From positions 186,001 through 250,000 of the forward strand of contig NZ_LR027854.1 in NCBI RefSeq assembly GCF_900607235.1: a stretch of 64,000 nucleotides of DNA, in the 5' to 3' direction. The position numbers were made by a program, and so were the translations under genes. Below are positions 52,800 to 62,037 of the stretch, piece after piece (position 1 is the stretch's first letter; the number at the start of each line of letters is the position of its first letter). The notes under the pieces are model-generated. The model saw only the letters and a list, made by a program, of their open reading frames with translations, did no database searches and was not told the DNA's origin. The DNA is from Olivibacter jilunii (lineage in GTDB: Bacteria; Bacteroidota; Bacteroidia; Sphingobacteriales; Sphingobacteriaceae).

Positions 52800-54404
52800 A
52801 TGATTCATGAGAAACTGCTTTTAGTATTGGCTTTATTTTTCGCCATGGCCATGTTGTACTTGTTAAGTCAACGCCTAAAAATTTCCTATCCTATCTTATT
52901 AGTTATCGGTGGCTTGGGAATTTGTTTTATTCCCGGCGTACGGGCGATAAGCATCAACCCGGATTTGGTATTTCTGATTTTCTTACCACCTTTGCTTTTC
53001 GAAGCAGCGTGGTATACCTCTTGGAATGAGTTTTGGAAGTGGAGACGTTCCATTGGTTTACTTGGCTTTGGTTTAGTACTATTCACCTCTCTGGCTGTCG
53101 CCTATATTTCTGTTATGACTATCCCTGGCTTCACACTTGCCATGGGTTTTTTATTAGGGGGCATCATTTCACCTCCTGATGCCGTAGCTGCTACCTCCGT
53201 GTTAAAAGGAGTTACCATGCCTAAAAGAGGTCTTGCTATTCTTGAAGGAGAAAGCCTTGTAAATGATGCAGCATCATTAACGGTATTTCGCTTTGCCTTA
53301 GCGGCTGTTCTAACCGGACATTTTATATTGCAGGAAGCCCTTCTGGAATTTGCTACGTTATCGATAATGGGTGTTGTTGTTGGTTTAGTCATTGCTCATA
53401 TCTTGTACTTCGTGCTTCGCTACTTAGCAAAATCGTCCAATATAACTACACCAATCACATTAATAGCTCCTTACCTCATGTACCTTGTGGCCGAATCCTT
53501 TGAGTGGTCGGGCGTCCTAGCCGTGGTAAGTGGCGGTCTGTTCTTGTCTTTTCGATCCAAAGACTTCCTAAACTATCATACGCGGATACAAGCCACCGAA
53601 GTATGGGCTACTGTCGGATTTCTCTTAAATGGGTTTGTTTTTATTCTAATTGGCTTAGAACTTCCCGTGATCGTAAATGGATTAGAGGGTTATTCTAAGA
53701 AAGAGGCGATTCAATATGCGCTAATTATTAGTGCCGTCGTAATTTTACTCCGTCTTACACTCGTTTATTTAGCTGCTTTTATACCCCGCCTTGTCAGCAA
53801 AAGAATACGCGATAAAGAAACAAGCCCCGGCTTTAAATTGCCCTTTGCCATCGGATGGGCAGGCATGCGTGGCGTAGTATCGTTGGCTTCTGCATTAGCT
53901 ATACCACTTACACTTGAAAATGGTGAAGCTTTTCCTCATCGCAACCTCATTTTATTCATTACTTTTGTAGTCATCCTTATCACCTTGGTTTTCCAAGGAC
54001 TTACTTTGCCCTTTTTTCTAAAACTTTTAAAGATTGAAGAGATAGATGAATATGTTCCAACGGAAGATCAGTTGGAAGCCATTCGTCTTCAATTGGCCAA
54101 ATCAAGTATCAAATATCTTGACAGGAAGTATGATCGTGAGATGGAAGAACATCCCACCATCGCACGAATCAAGGAACAGCTACAGCGTAGTATCGACGCC
54201 ACCGAAAGCTCGTTGCAAGAACAGGAGAAGAAAGAAAAACTGATTTCTGTTCGGATGTTATACAGACGGATCATGTTGGAACTAATCACCCATCGAAGAG
54301 AAGGACTTAATAAATTACGTAAAGAGAAAAAGTATGATGATCATGTCATTAGGCAATTGGAACACAATCTAGATTTAGAGGAGTCAAGGCTTATAAAACA
54401 ATAA
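52800..54404 (+). CDS. CPA1-family Na+/H+ antiporter
   Basis: 534 residues with about twelve membrane helices. The family signatures are FLPPLLFEAAWYTSW (amiloride-region-like), GGIISPPDAVAATSVLKGV (conserved Pro-Asp pair), LEGESLVNDAASLTVFRFAL (the ND exchange site) and WAGMRGVVSLASALAIPL. The ~130-residue charged C-terminal tail (SSIKYLDRKYDREMEEHPTI onward) is cytoplasmic and probably regulatory. It exchanges Na+ (or K+) for protons. The DUF2721 gene follows after 35 bp. Confidence 0.95.
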   Translation: MIHEKLLLVLALFFAMAMLYLLSQRLKISYPILLVIGGLGICFIPGVRAISINPDLVFLIFLPPLLFEAAWYTSWNEFWKWRRSIGLLGFGLVLFTSLAVAYISVMTIPGFTLAMGFLLGGIISPPDAVAATSVLKGVTMPKRGLAILEGESLVNDAASLTVFRFALAAVLTGHFILQEALLEFATLSIMGVVVGLVIAHILYFVLRYLAKSSNITTPITLIAPYLMYLVAESFEWSGVLAVVSGGLFLSFRSKDFLNYHTRIQATEVWATVGFLLNGFVFILIGLELPVIVNGLEGYSKKEAIQYALIISAVVILLRLTLVYLAAFIPRLVSKRIRDKETSPGFKLPFAIGWAGMRGVVSLASALAIPLTLENGEAFPHRNLILFITFVVILITLVFQGLTLPFFLKLLKIEEIDEYVPTEDQLEAIRLQLAKSSIKYLDRKYDREMEEHPTIARIKEQLQRSIDATESSLQEQEKKEKLISVRMLYRRIMLELITHRREGLNKLRKEKKYDDHVIRQLEHNLDLEESRLIKQ

Positions 54405-54439
54405 GCCTGCAATTTAGTATAGAAAAAAACACAATAATA

Positions 54440-54895
54440 ATGATTACGATCACCACACCCGCCCTGCTGTTTCCAGCTATCAGCCTGATTATGTTAGCGT
54501 ACACAAATCGCTTTTTAGCGCTTGCCAGCTTAGTGAGAAGTTTACATGCCAAATATCTCGAAAACAATCGAAGTGGTGTCATTCATGGTCAAATAAAAAA
54601 TCTACGCTACCGATTACGCTTGATTAAATATATGCAGGCCTATGGTGTTTTAAGCTTTGTAGCCTGTGTTGTATGTATGCTATTCATATTTTTGAAATGG
54701 TTGTTTTGGGCCGAACTGCTTTTCGGACTCAGTTTAATTTTCTTTACTATATCACTTATTATTTCATTGATTGAAATACAGAAAAGTACAACAGCCCTTG
54801 AGCTGGAGTTAAGTAATATGGAAGAAGATAAAGTAAGCCCTTCCTTTGTTGACTATTTGAAGAAAAAATTAGACACAAAAACTAAAGATGTCTGA
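54440..54895 (+). CDS. DUF2721-type membrane protein
   Basis: 151 residues: one membrane helix at the N-terminus (TTPALLFPAISLIMLAYTNR), an amphipathic LARRLVRSLH-like segment (ALASLVRSLHAKYLENNRSG), then two close helices (ACVVCMLFIFLKWLFWAELL, FGLSLIFFTISLIISLIEIQ). This matches the DUF2721 layout; function unknown. It probably shares a transcript with the antiporter and ends immediately against the convergent Lrp gene (no gap). Confidence 0.85.
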   Translation: MITITTPALLFPAISLIMLAYTNRFLALASLVRSLHAKYLENNRSGVIHGQIKNLRYRLRLIKYMQAYGVLSFVACVVCMLFIFLKWLFWAELLFGLSLIFFTISLIISLIEIQKSTTALELELSNMEEDKVSPSFVDYLKKKLDTKTKDV

Positions 54896-55396
54896 TTACA
54901 TGAAGCTGTTTACGAGTAGGCGTTCCCGTTCTACAATAACGTCCATCACAAACACTGTTTGAATATTACCAACTCCCGGTATTTCGCTTAATGCATCAAC
55001 ATGAAAACGGTGATAGTCCGCCATATTTGATGCAATGACTTTCAGCATAAAATCGAACTCGCCTGAGATATTATAACACTCGATGACCCTTTCTAAGCCA
55101 GCAATGGCCTGAACGAAAAGAGCGCCAGCCTTTTTGGTGTGCTCTTTTAACGAAACGTAGCAAATGGCTGTTAAACTTTCTCCCAGAGCACGATGATTTA
55201 ACAAAGCAGTATACCGTTTAATAACCCCGTTCTGTTCCAGGCGTTTTATCCGCTCATGAACGGGCGTAGCACTCAAATGAATCTTATGTGCTATCTCTCG
55301 AATTGTCAACTTTGCATTTTCCTGCAAAAGTTTCAATATCTCATAATCCTTTGCATCCAAATTTACCGATGCTTTCGCGCCTTGTTCTTTTTCCAT
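54896..55396 (-). CDS. Lrp/AsnC-family regulator
   Basis: 166 residues: a helix-turn-helix (YEILKLLQENAKLTIREIAH, KIHLSATPVHERIKRLEQNG) and a RAM effector domain (ECYNISGEFDFMLKVIASNM, ADYHRFHVDALSEIPGVGNI). Such proteins form octamers and respond to amino acids. It is divergent from the MFS gene, 126 bp apart, and most likely controls it, since many Lrp-type proteins regulate an adjacent exporter. Confidence 0.93.
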   Translation of the reverse strand: MEKEQGAKASVNLDAKDYEILKLLQENAKLTIREIAHKIHLSATPVHERIKRLEQNGVIKRYTALLNHRALGESLTAICYVSLKEHTKKAGALFVQAIAGLERVIECYNISGEFDFMLKVIASNMADYHRFHVDALSEIPGVGNIQTVFVMDVIVERERLLVNSFM

Positions 55397-55498
55397 TAAG
55401 TAAACGACATATTAAAAGATCAATATTCTATATATAGCAAATAAAACAGAAAATTTACCCAAAAGTAACAATTAAAACAACTTAAAATTTAAAACACA

Positions 55499-55506
55499 TA
55501 CTTTTG
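55499..55506 (+). promoter_or_regulatory. Candidate -7 box for the MFS exporter
   Basis: TACTTTTG matches TAnnTTTG, 16 bp before the ATG at 55523. The -33 side is A-rich with no clear TTG. Confidence 0.42.
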
Positions 55507-55522
55507 CATCAGAACACTGCTT

Positions 55523-56914
55523 ATGAAAAACAAAAATTCGATTATATTATTTATTGCCTGTTCAGCAGTTTTTCTAGAAGCTTTGGACCTTGCCATCATG
55601 AATCTTGCGCTCCCTCTAATACAAAAACACTTTCATCTAAAAGAAGAGCAATCACAATGGCTGCAAACCATTTATGTTCTTCTATACGGCGGATTTCTAA
55701 TTATAGGCGGTAAGCTCGCGGATATTTGGGGAAGAAAGAAAGTTTTTATGTCCGGTGCTTTGTTATTTCTAATAACCTCTATTGGCGCGGGCAAAGCAAA
55801 CTCCTTCGAATTCTTGTTTTTTTTTCGGGCCATCCAAGGCTTAGGTGCGGCCCTTCTCATGCCGTCCGCCATGGCAATCATTACAAATACATTTGTAACT
55901 GAGGCTGCTAGAAGCAAAGCGCTGGGTATATTCAGTTCGTTCGCTGCCATTGGATCGGGCTGTGGGTTGTCGTTAGGCGGCATCATTGCTTCTTCCTTAG
56001 GGTGGCAATGGATCTTTTTTATAAACGTTCCCATTATAAGTATGAGCTTGATCCTAGCCTTTATCATATTGGAATCGGACACCCAAACAACCGATACGAT
56101 CCCACCGGATTTTTTATCGGGTATCATACTATCTTTTTGCATTGTTCTTCTTTCGTATTTTATACACGCGATTCCAACGCTTATCTACAAACCAATTCAG
56201 GTTATTGTATTGCTAAGCTTAATAACTTTAAGCCTAGTGTATTTTATAAAAAGATCCCGACATCACAAAAATCCCTTAATAAACTTTGCACTACTTAAGG
56301 GCCGCAATGTACAAATAGGCAATAAAGCAATTTTTCTACTGGGATCTTTTTTTCTCAGCTATTTACTTGTTCTTTCCTTTTATCTACAGGAAATTTTGGG
56401 ATTTTCAGCTGCCAAGGCGGGCTTACTACTCTTTCCTTTTAGCGTCGGTTCCGCTTTGATATCCAGGTTTCTATTGCCCTGTTTAATCAAACGTTTTAAA
56501 ATTATTCGTATCGCCAGATTAGGAATGTCATTGATGTTTTTTGGAGCATTACTGTTAATCGTCAGCATGCATTATCATTTATTTGTTTATTTGGTATTTT
56601 CGATTGCCTGCGTAACAGGTGCGGGCATGGCCATATCAATCCCCAGCTTAACCGTTATGGCATTAAATCAAATCCCTGTTGACCACCAGGGCGTGGCCTC
56701 AGGCGTCAACACTACGTCTTATTTTTTTGGGTCGGGCATTGGTTTATCACTGATATCGTTGATTATGCAATTAAATACGATATTTCCAAGTACAAAGAAG
56801 CAGTTGATTGCCTCAATGACACTCCTCTTGCTGCTAGCAGCCCTTGCGGTATTATATCTGCTGAAAAAAGACTTCGCGCAAGATAGAGAGACGGATAGGC
56901 TGCGAAAGGTTTAA
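55523..56914 (+). CDS. MFS drug exporter, DHA2 (EmrB/QacA-like) group
   Basis: 463 residues and about 14 hydrophobic segments. TM1 carries ACSAVFLEALDLAIMNLALP (motif D1 with the proton-linked Asp) and motif A is GGKLADIWGRKKVFM. Motif C is present as SFAAIGSGCGLSLGGII in TM5. DHA2 transporters export drugs or small metabolites against protons. There is no EmrA adaptor beside it. Its regulator is probably the divergent Lrp protein. Confidence 0.93.
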   Translation: MKNKNSIILFIACSAVFLEALDLAIMNLALPLIQKHFHLKEEQSQWLQTIYVLLYGGFLIIGGKLADIWGRKKVFMSGALLFLITSIGAGKANSFEFLFFFRAIQGLGAALLMPSAMAIITNTFVTEAARSKALGIFSSFAAIGSGCGLSLGGIIASSLGWQWIFFINVPIISMSLILAFIILESDTQTTDTIPPDFLSGIILSFCIVLLSYFIHAIPTLIYKPIQVIVLLSLITLSLVYFIKRSRHHKNPLINFALLKGRNVQIGNKAIFLLGSFFLSYLLVLSFYLQEILGFSAAKAGLLLFPFSVGSALISRFLLPCLIKRFKIIRIARLGMSLMFFGALLLIVSMHYHLFVYLVFSIACVTGAGMAISIPSLTVMALNQIPVDHQGVASGVNTTSYFFGSGIGLSLISLIMQLNTIFPSTKKQLIASMTLLLLLAALAVLYLLKKDFAQDRETDRLRKV

Positions 56915-56915
56915 T

Positions 56916-58220
56916 TTAATTACCCCGAAGCAATTGTACCAGGCCATTGACTGAGCTATTTTCAAAATGCAATTTTCCGTCTAGATGAATATGCTCATCA
57001 GCCAACTTTTGAGCGCTAAATTCCATTTTTTCAAGACGCTTAAAAGATGGGGGTAACAACGGATAGTTTCCTTGATTCCTCAAACCTTTACTGTCTATAT
57101 ATAAATAAAAAAAATCATTGGAAAGATGATCACGATTACTTTGTTGGTATTTTCTGCCCGTGCCAAAGAACAAACGATCAGCTCGGCTTTCGTGCTGAAA
57201 CTTATAAAAAAGTTGTTTCGGGAGATAATTTGCTAAATGGGGTGATGCTTGAAACGAAAGATAGATTTCGGGGACACGTTCTTTGCGAACTACTCGCTGC
57301 TCTACCCTTTCGAAATTGTCATTATAGTCGTAAGTAATAATCGTATCCTGCTGAAGAGTAAGATTCTTTTTCCATTCCAGATCCATATAAGTTCCGTAAT
57401 AGCGTAATAAGGTATCGACAGGGATGTGATGTTTTTCAAAAAATTTTCGTTGCCGCGCCAATAGCGGCGTAATGTCTGCTGCTAGCCAGAATTTGATTAA
57501 GCTATTCGATTCAAATTGCTTTGGATATAAGCGCTTTACACCTTTAACCAAAGCCGTTTTGATATCTCCACTAAGTGATAAGGATCCCCGTCCAAAATCC
57601 GCATCTATAATCGAAGCGCCGTCTGTATAGACCAGCTCATGTTGTGTTTTAATTGCTTCGTAAAAAGGCGACTGCTCAACAGTTGTCATGCTCCCCTCCT
57701 GCCGGATAAGGCTCCGAAGCAGGTTGAATTTCTCTACCTTGGAAGCCGAGACACAAAGTGCTAACCGGTCTTTTGTGAACATCAAGCATAATTTTCCGTT
57801 AAATGCAGTTCCTTGGAAAACAAGTGAATCCACAGTCTGAAGTTTCGAAATACCTAATATGTTTTTCGTATAACATTGAAGTTCATCGAAGTCATCGATA
57901 CTGAATACCGAGAAAAATGTGGCGTCATCAGGCTCTATCGTAAAGAAAAAGATATTAGCCGGAATATGGAGTCCCGAATCTCCTAAATCAAAAGATTTCT
58001 TGTGCTTTTTCTTATCTGAGTCAAAATAATATCCGGGATTTAAAACCGCATTCCAAGCTATTGACCGTAATAATGCATCCACATTTACACGAAACAAAGT
58101 GGACGCATTTTTTGGGATGTACTGTTGGTAAGATTGCTTTTGACGATATACCAAATAACCGCAACATGTTAATCCCACGCCAAGAATAGCCAACACACCG
58201 ATCAGTACTTTTTTCTTCAT
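56916..58220 (-). CDS. Membrane-anchored envelope protein of unknown function (third of operon)
   Basis: From the ATG at 58220 (MKKKVLIGVLAILGVGLTCC) the product is 434 residues. One N-terminal membrane anchor is followed by a soluble extracytoplasmic domain that opens QQYIPKNASTLFRVNVDALL, similar in layout to the opening of the upstream gene product (LAPRIPKDAFVVATINGRNF). I take the two as distant relatives. No catalytic motif is seen. It is the last gene of a tight three-gene unit (gap 19 bp). Confidence 0.75.
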   Translation of the reverse strand: MKKKVLIGVLAILGVGLTCCGYLVYRQKQSYQQYIPKNASTLFRVNVDALLRSIAWNAVLNPGYYFDSDKKKHKKSFDLGDSGLHIPANIFFFTIEPDDATFFSVFSIDDFDELQCYTKNILGISKLQTVDSLVFQGTAFNGKLCLMFTKDRLALCVSASKVEKFNLLRSLIRQEGSMTTVEQSPFYEAIKTQHELVYTDGASIIDADFGRGSLSLSGDIKTALVKGVKRLYPKQFESNSLIKFWLAADITPLLARQRKFFEKHHIPVDTLLRYYGTYMDLEWKKNLTLQQDTIITYDYNDNFERVEQRVVRKERVPEIYLSFQASPHLANYLPKQLFYKFQHESRADRLFFGTGRKYQQSNRDHLSNDFFYLYIDSKGLRNQGNYPLLPPSFKRLEKMEFSAQKLADEHIHLDGKLHFENSSVNGLVQLLRGN

Positions 58221-58239
58221 ACCCAAACTTACTAATAAA

Positions 58240-60165
58240 TTAAGGTCTAAAAGCCGTACTTTCGACTACATCCAATATATATTGTAAGGCATTTCTCTTC
58301 GAGCCTGGAAGTTCGGCCCGGAAGCTGCCAACCATTTTTTTACCTTTAACACCCTTTGAAGTAAAATAAAAGTCGCCTAAGCCCTGAATTTTGTCTTGTA
58401 GCGCCAAGGCTTGTTTGGTGGCGGGTATCTCCAACGAATTAATTGCCTTCACCATTTTTTTACTATTGAAAATAAGAGTAAACTTATTATCGTTCAGCAA
58501 TTTTTTGTGTTTGGAAGATAAGTCACTTTCATATCGATTGTATTGAATGTTCCGTAAATCATCTAGTGCCGTACCAAAGAATATGATACCGTCCTTTAAT
58601 AAAACATGAACTTCCAGCGGCCCTTTTAGTCCGCTAATTGTATAAATACCCTCATTCTCCGTCAGTTTGGCCCTAGCAACCCCAAGGGCAAGTGCTTTTT
58701 TGAACAGGTTCATATCAGTAGAAGAAAACATAGCCAAAAATGCGGGTATACTCTCTTTTTTAGTCTTTTCAACCTCAACGGAATTATAATCCTCGTCATA
58801 CTCGTAGGTCGTATATTTCACTTCCTGTTCTTTTATAGCAGTTAAAGCGAAGATACCATCACCCTTAATTGCTTTGCCAATCGCTTTTTCGTCTAGTAAA
58901 AGTGAAAATATAGAAGACCCTAGATCTATTTCCTTTTCATATCGGCCAAGCAAATTACCGTAATATTGTTGCATTAATATTGGCAGCTCTTTTAAGTAAT
59001 TCTCTGTATTAATTGCTACTGATGTATAGGCAATGGCATCTTTGCTCAAATATTTAAAGAACCTTTTATTCAGTTTCCGATTATATATCCTACGGTAGGC
59101 TTCGGCAAGGTTATTCGAAAGCCCTATGGAGCCATCAAGTGTTGCAGTGTTCTTATCAAAGGTTAAATAAACATTAGCGCTTTCAAAGCCAGTGCCAACT
59201 TTTTCAGTCTTTACCCCCAGAAGAGAAGCATAAGCGCTATGCACACCAGGCAGCAAATCTTGATAGAGTTCATTGATATCCCTAAGCCAAAGACTTGCCA
59301 TTGCATTTTTCCGATACGATTTTTTAAAAGACGGATTACCGAATGCTTCTTGCGATTCGACCAATCGTACAGCCTCCTGATACAGCCATTCTTTCAACAA
59401 TCTGCTTTTTATCGAATCATCTGCCGCAATACTTGCATAGTAAGCATCGTACATTGAGTCGCGAGCCGCATCAGCTATTTCATGTTCTGCCACAGGTGGG
59501 GCCAAATTATAACTGTCTACAGCAGTTGAATCCAAGGGGAAGTCATCTTTATTCAAAGAATCAACAGCGTCCCACTCGACATCCACTGAGTCCATTAAGG
59601 GTGCCGGATCAAGCGCAGCTTCATCATATTCATCACTTAATTTTTTATTTACTATTCCGTATTTTTCAGCAGTCTTTTCATCTTCAAAAAAACTGTTTCG
59701 CAACTCTCCGCTAAGTAAATAAAGAGTTTGCTCATTCCAGATCAACAATTGTTTTTTTTCGTTAAGATCTAAAATCCAATGACCATTCTGAAGCTTTTGG
59801 GGCTGACCAAGAGTTTTCAGGAAGTCTCCCACCTTAGTACTACTCCTAAGGGGGATTGACATACCGTAGTAACGTATACTATCTGTTTTGGTGCTATAAA
59901 TATATACCTGCGCATTTAGGTTAAAACCTAAATCTTCCAATCCCTGTAGATTGCCATTATTTGTTTTATTCAATTTGGCAATCAGTGCCTGTCCTATTTT
60001 CGACCGATTAAATTGATCGATACCTATCAAATCAAAAAAATTGCGCCCATTAATAGTCGCCACTACGAAAGCGTCTTTCGGAATCCTCGGAGCAAGCCGT
60101 TGTGCTATTATATTATGTGAAAAGAATAGGCTTAGAAAGCTCAATAAAAGTTTAGTTCTCTGCAT
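58240..60165 (-). CDS. Secreted DUF4836-like protein (second of operon)
   Basis: 641 residues with a signal peptide (LLSFLSLFFSHNIIAQ). The layout IPKDAFVVATINGRNFFDLI ... SRYEKEIDLGSSIFSLL-type segments ... LEVHVLLKDGIIFFGTALDD recalls DUF4836 proteins of Bacteroidota. A strongly acidic, Asp-rich stretch (about residues 190-245, with DSVDVEWDAVDSLNKDDFPL) interrupts the two halves. No enzyme motif is evident. It is 10 bp from the lipoprotein gene upstream. The DUF4836 call is by resemblance only. Confidence 0.72.
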   Translation of the reverse strand: MQRTKLLLSFLSLFFSHNIIAQRLAPRIPKDAFVVATINGRNFFDLIGIDQFNRSKIGQALIAKLNKTNNGNLQGLEDLGFNLNAQVYIYSTKTDSIRYYGMSIPLRSSTKVGDFLKTLGQPQKLQNGHWILDLNEKKQLLIWNEQTLYLLSGELRNSFFEDEKTAEKYGIVNKKLSDEYDEAALDPAPLMDSVDVEWDAVDSLNKDDFPLDSTAVDSYNLAPPVAEHEIADAARDSMYDAYYASIAADDSIKSRLLKEWLYQEAVRLVESQEAFGNPSFKKSYRKNAMASLWLRDINELYQDLLPGVHSAYASLLGVKTEKVGTGFESANVYLTFDKNTATLDGSIGLSNNLAEAYRRIYNRKLNKRFFKYLSKDAIAYTSVAINTENYLKELPILMQQYYGNLLGRYEKEIDLGSSIFSLLLDEKAIGKAIKGDGIFALTAIKEQEVKYTTYEYDEDYNSVEVEKTKKESIPAFLAMFSSTDMNLFKKALALGVARAKLTENEGIYTISGLKGPLEVHVLLKDGIIFFGTALDDLRNIQYNRYESDLSSKHKKLLNDNKFTLIFNSKKMVKAINSLEIPATKQALALQDKIQGLGDFYFTSKGVKGKKMVGSFRAELPGSKRNALQYILDVVESTAFRP

Positions 60166-60175
60166 ATTTTTGTTC

Positions 60176-60859
60176 TCAATTATTAACTAATTGTATTTGA
60201 TTGGTAATATTGGCCCTGCCGTTGATCAAGTCCAATATAGAAGTGTGAAGCATAACCGCTTTCTTTGTACCTGATAGTTTTGCTTGTTTGTTGGTTGATT
60301 GCTTAACAACGCTATCAAAACGATAAATACAGGTATATAAAGCATTCTTAAACACCTGCTTATCAGCTTCTTTAAGCTTCATATAAGCACTTTTGGCCTC
60401 CTGTGCATAAGTATAGTTGCGGGAAAACAATTGTGTTCTCGTATCGAAATTGTATAAAGACTTTCCAGTGGGTTTTATCTTTAATTTCTCATAAATGATT
60501 TTACTGAGATGATTCAGATTATCTACTTTTTCAAAAGAAAAACTGACAAAGGCAATAAAATTCTCAAAATCTACCCGATGCTTAACACTACTTATTCCCG
60601 GCGTTTTTTTCAGTATCGCAACGGCTTCGTTTAGATTTCGTTGGATTTGAACCTTATCCGGAACTTTATAACCGTTTATGCTATCCAATAGCATCACAGA
60701 CGAAAGCTTTGTCTTGCTTTGACTCAAATTTAATGTGACCGTCATATTTCCCGAACCATTTTTATGAACGTTGATCTCTTCAATCACTTCAAAACAAGCA
60801 CTCAAACTAATTGTGCTAAAAAAAAGCAGCACATATAGGCATCGATTTTTTAAGGTCAT
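60176..60859 (-). CDS. Lipoprotein of unknown function (first of operon)
   Basis: From the ATG at 60859 the product is 227 residues with a lipobox (LLFFSTISLSACFE, Cys 22). It continues VIEEINVHKNGSGNMTVTLN, a pattern common to small envelope lipoproteins with a 'GSG' turn, then mixed alpha/beta sequence to the end. It has no known domain that I recognise. It leads the three-gene unit with the DUF4836-like and membrane-anchored proteins, so all three probably act together at the envelope. Confidence 0.75.
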   Translation of the reverse strand: MTLKNRCLYVLLFFSTISLSACFEVIEEINVHKNGSGNMTVTLNLSQSKTKLSSVMLLDSINGYKVPDKVQIQRNLNEAVAILKKTPGISSVKHRVDFENFIAFVSFSFEKVDNLNHLSKIIYEKLKIKPTGKSLYNFDTRTQLFSRNYTYAQEAKSAYMKLKEADKQVFKNALYTCIYRFDSVVKQSTNKQAKLSGTKKAVMLHTSILDLINGRANITNQIQLVNN

Positions 60860-61047
60860 TTCTCTTTTTACTATGCAGAACAAAAGTAGAGAAAGGATAT
60901 GGTTAATAACTAACTGATTTCAGGGATTTCTAAGGTAATTAGGCGTAAAGCGACCTAATTCTCTTGCCTAACTTTATTCACCACACCTCAACGCCTACCC
61001 GCTTTAATCACAATTTTCGTAACTTTATAGGATTAAAAGGGGGGCTC

Positions 61048-61908
61048 ATGGCAAAAGTGAAAAATATAATGATCAGAGGTAGTAATAATAGGCCTATTGT
61101 TCTTGATATTTTTTTCAACGAATCAAGGCCTTATCAACCCGCCATTATATATGCACATGGTTTCAACGGCTTCAAAGACTGGGGCAACTTCGATCTGATC
61201 GCTGAACAATTCCTTGCTTCCGGCTTTACCTTTATAAAGTTTAATTTTTCTCACAATGGCACCTCGCCGGATCAACCGGAGAATTTTGTTGATTTAACTG
61301 CTTTTAGTGAAAACAACTACACCAAGCAATTGCATGATCTTGAACAGGTAATAGATTGGGTCCAAAATAACTGCAATCCATATGGACGTTGCATCGACAA
61401 AAAAAGCATCGGCTTAATCGGCCATAGTATGGGCGGTGGCATCAGTGTGATCAAGGCGGCAGAAGACGCTCGGATCAAAGCACTCGTAACCTGGTCGGCA
61501 ATTGCCTTCTGTAAAACACCCTGGGGCGATTGGCCAAAAGAAAAAATAAGCGATTGGAAACAAACGGGTGTTGCTTATTATGTAAATGGTCGTACAAGAC
61601 AAAAAATGCCACTAAATTACCAATTGTATGAGGATTATTTAAATAATGGCACACGATTGGATATTATAAAAGCTGCCTCCTCTATCAATATCCCCTGGAT
61701 GATTTGTCATGGTACCGAAGATATAAACGTACCTTTAAATCATGCATACAACTTAAAAGAAGCCAATGGCAGAGCGGTTATGGTAACCGTTTCATCCGAT
61801 CATGTTTTTGGACGAAAACACCCTTGGTATGAAACTATTCAACCAACCCCCATGCAGGACGTGTTGAACCGAAATATTTTATTCTTCAAGCAACACCTTG
61901 ATAAATAA
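61048..61908 (+). CDS. Alpha/beta hydrolase
   Basis: The ATG at 61048 is preceded by a strong AGGGGGG ribosome binding site and gives a 286-residue product; the upstream frame to 60964 is not needed. The nucleophile elbow is GLIGHSMGGGIS, the oxyanion turn follows YAHGFNGFKDWG, the catalytic Asp is in CHGTEDINVPL and the His in SSDHVFGRKHP. The fold is that of dienelactone-hydrolase or BAAT-like serine hydrolases. Cytoplasmic; substrate unknown. Confidence 0.92.
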   Translation: MAKVKNIMIRGSNNRPIVLDIFFNESRPYQPAIIYAHGFNGFKDWGNFDLIAEQFLASGFTFIKFNFSHNGTSPDQPENFVDLTAFSENNYTKQLHDLEQVIDWVQNNCNPYGRCIDKKSIGLIGHSMGGGISVIKAAEDARIKALVTWSAIAFCKTPWGDWPKEKISDWKQTGVAYYVNGRTRQKMPLNYQLYEDYLNNGTRLDIIKAASSINIPWMICHGTEDINVPLNHAYNLKEANGRAVMVTVSSDHVFGRKHPWYETIQPTPMQDVLNRNILFFKQHLDK

Positions 61909-61954
61909 CATCGCATTATGCGCTGAATTTTCTGATTTTCTAGTCTTGAATTTC

Positions 61955-62020
61955 TACTTTTGAATTTTATTAAACGCGCAAGATTCGGGTTTCGTCACCG
62001 GTTGGCTTTGACTACTTTTG
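61955..62020 (+). promoter_or_regulatory. Two candidate -7 boxes for the alkylation-repair genes
   Basis: TACTTTTG occurs at 61955-61962 and again at 62013-62020, 75 and 17 bp before the ATG at 62038. The second has TTTCG at about 61990-61994 near the -33 position (18-bp spacer). Either or both could start the Ada-like/AlkB transcript. Confidence 0.4.
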
Positions 62021-62037
62021 AAGAAAATAGATTGTTT

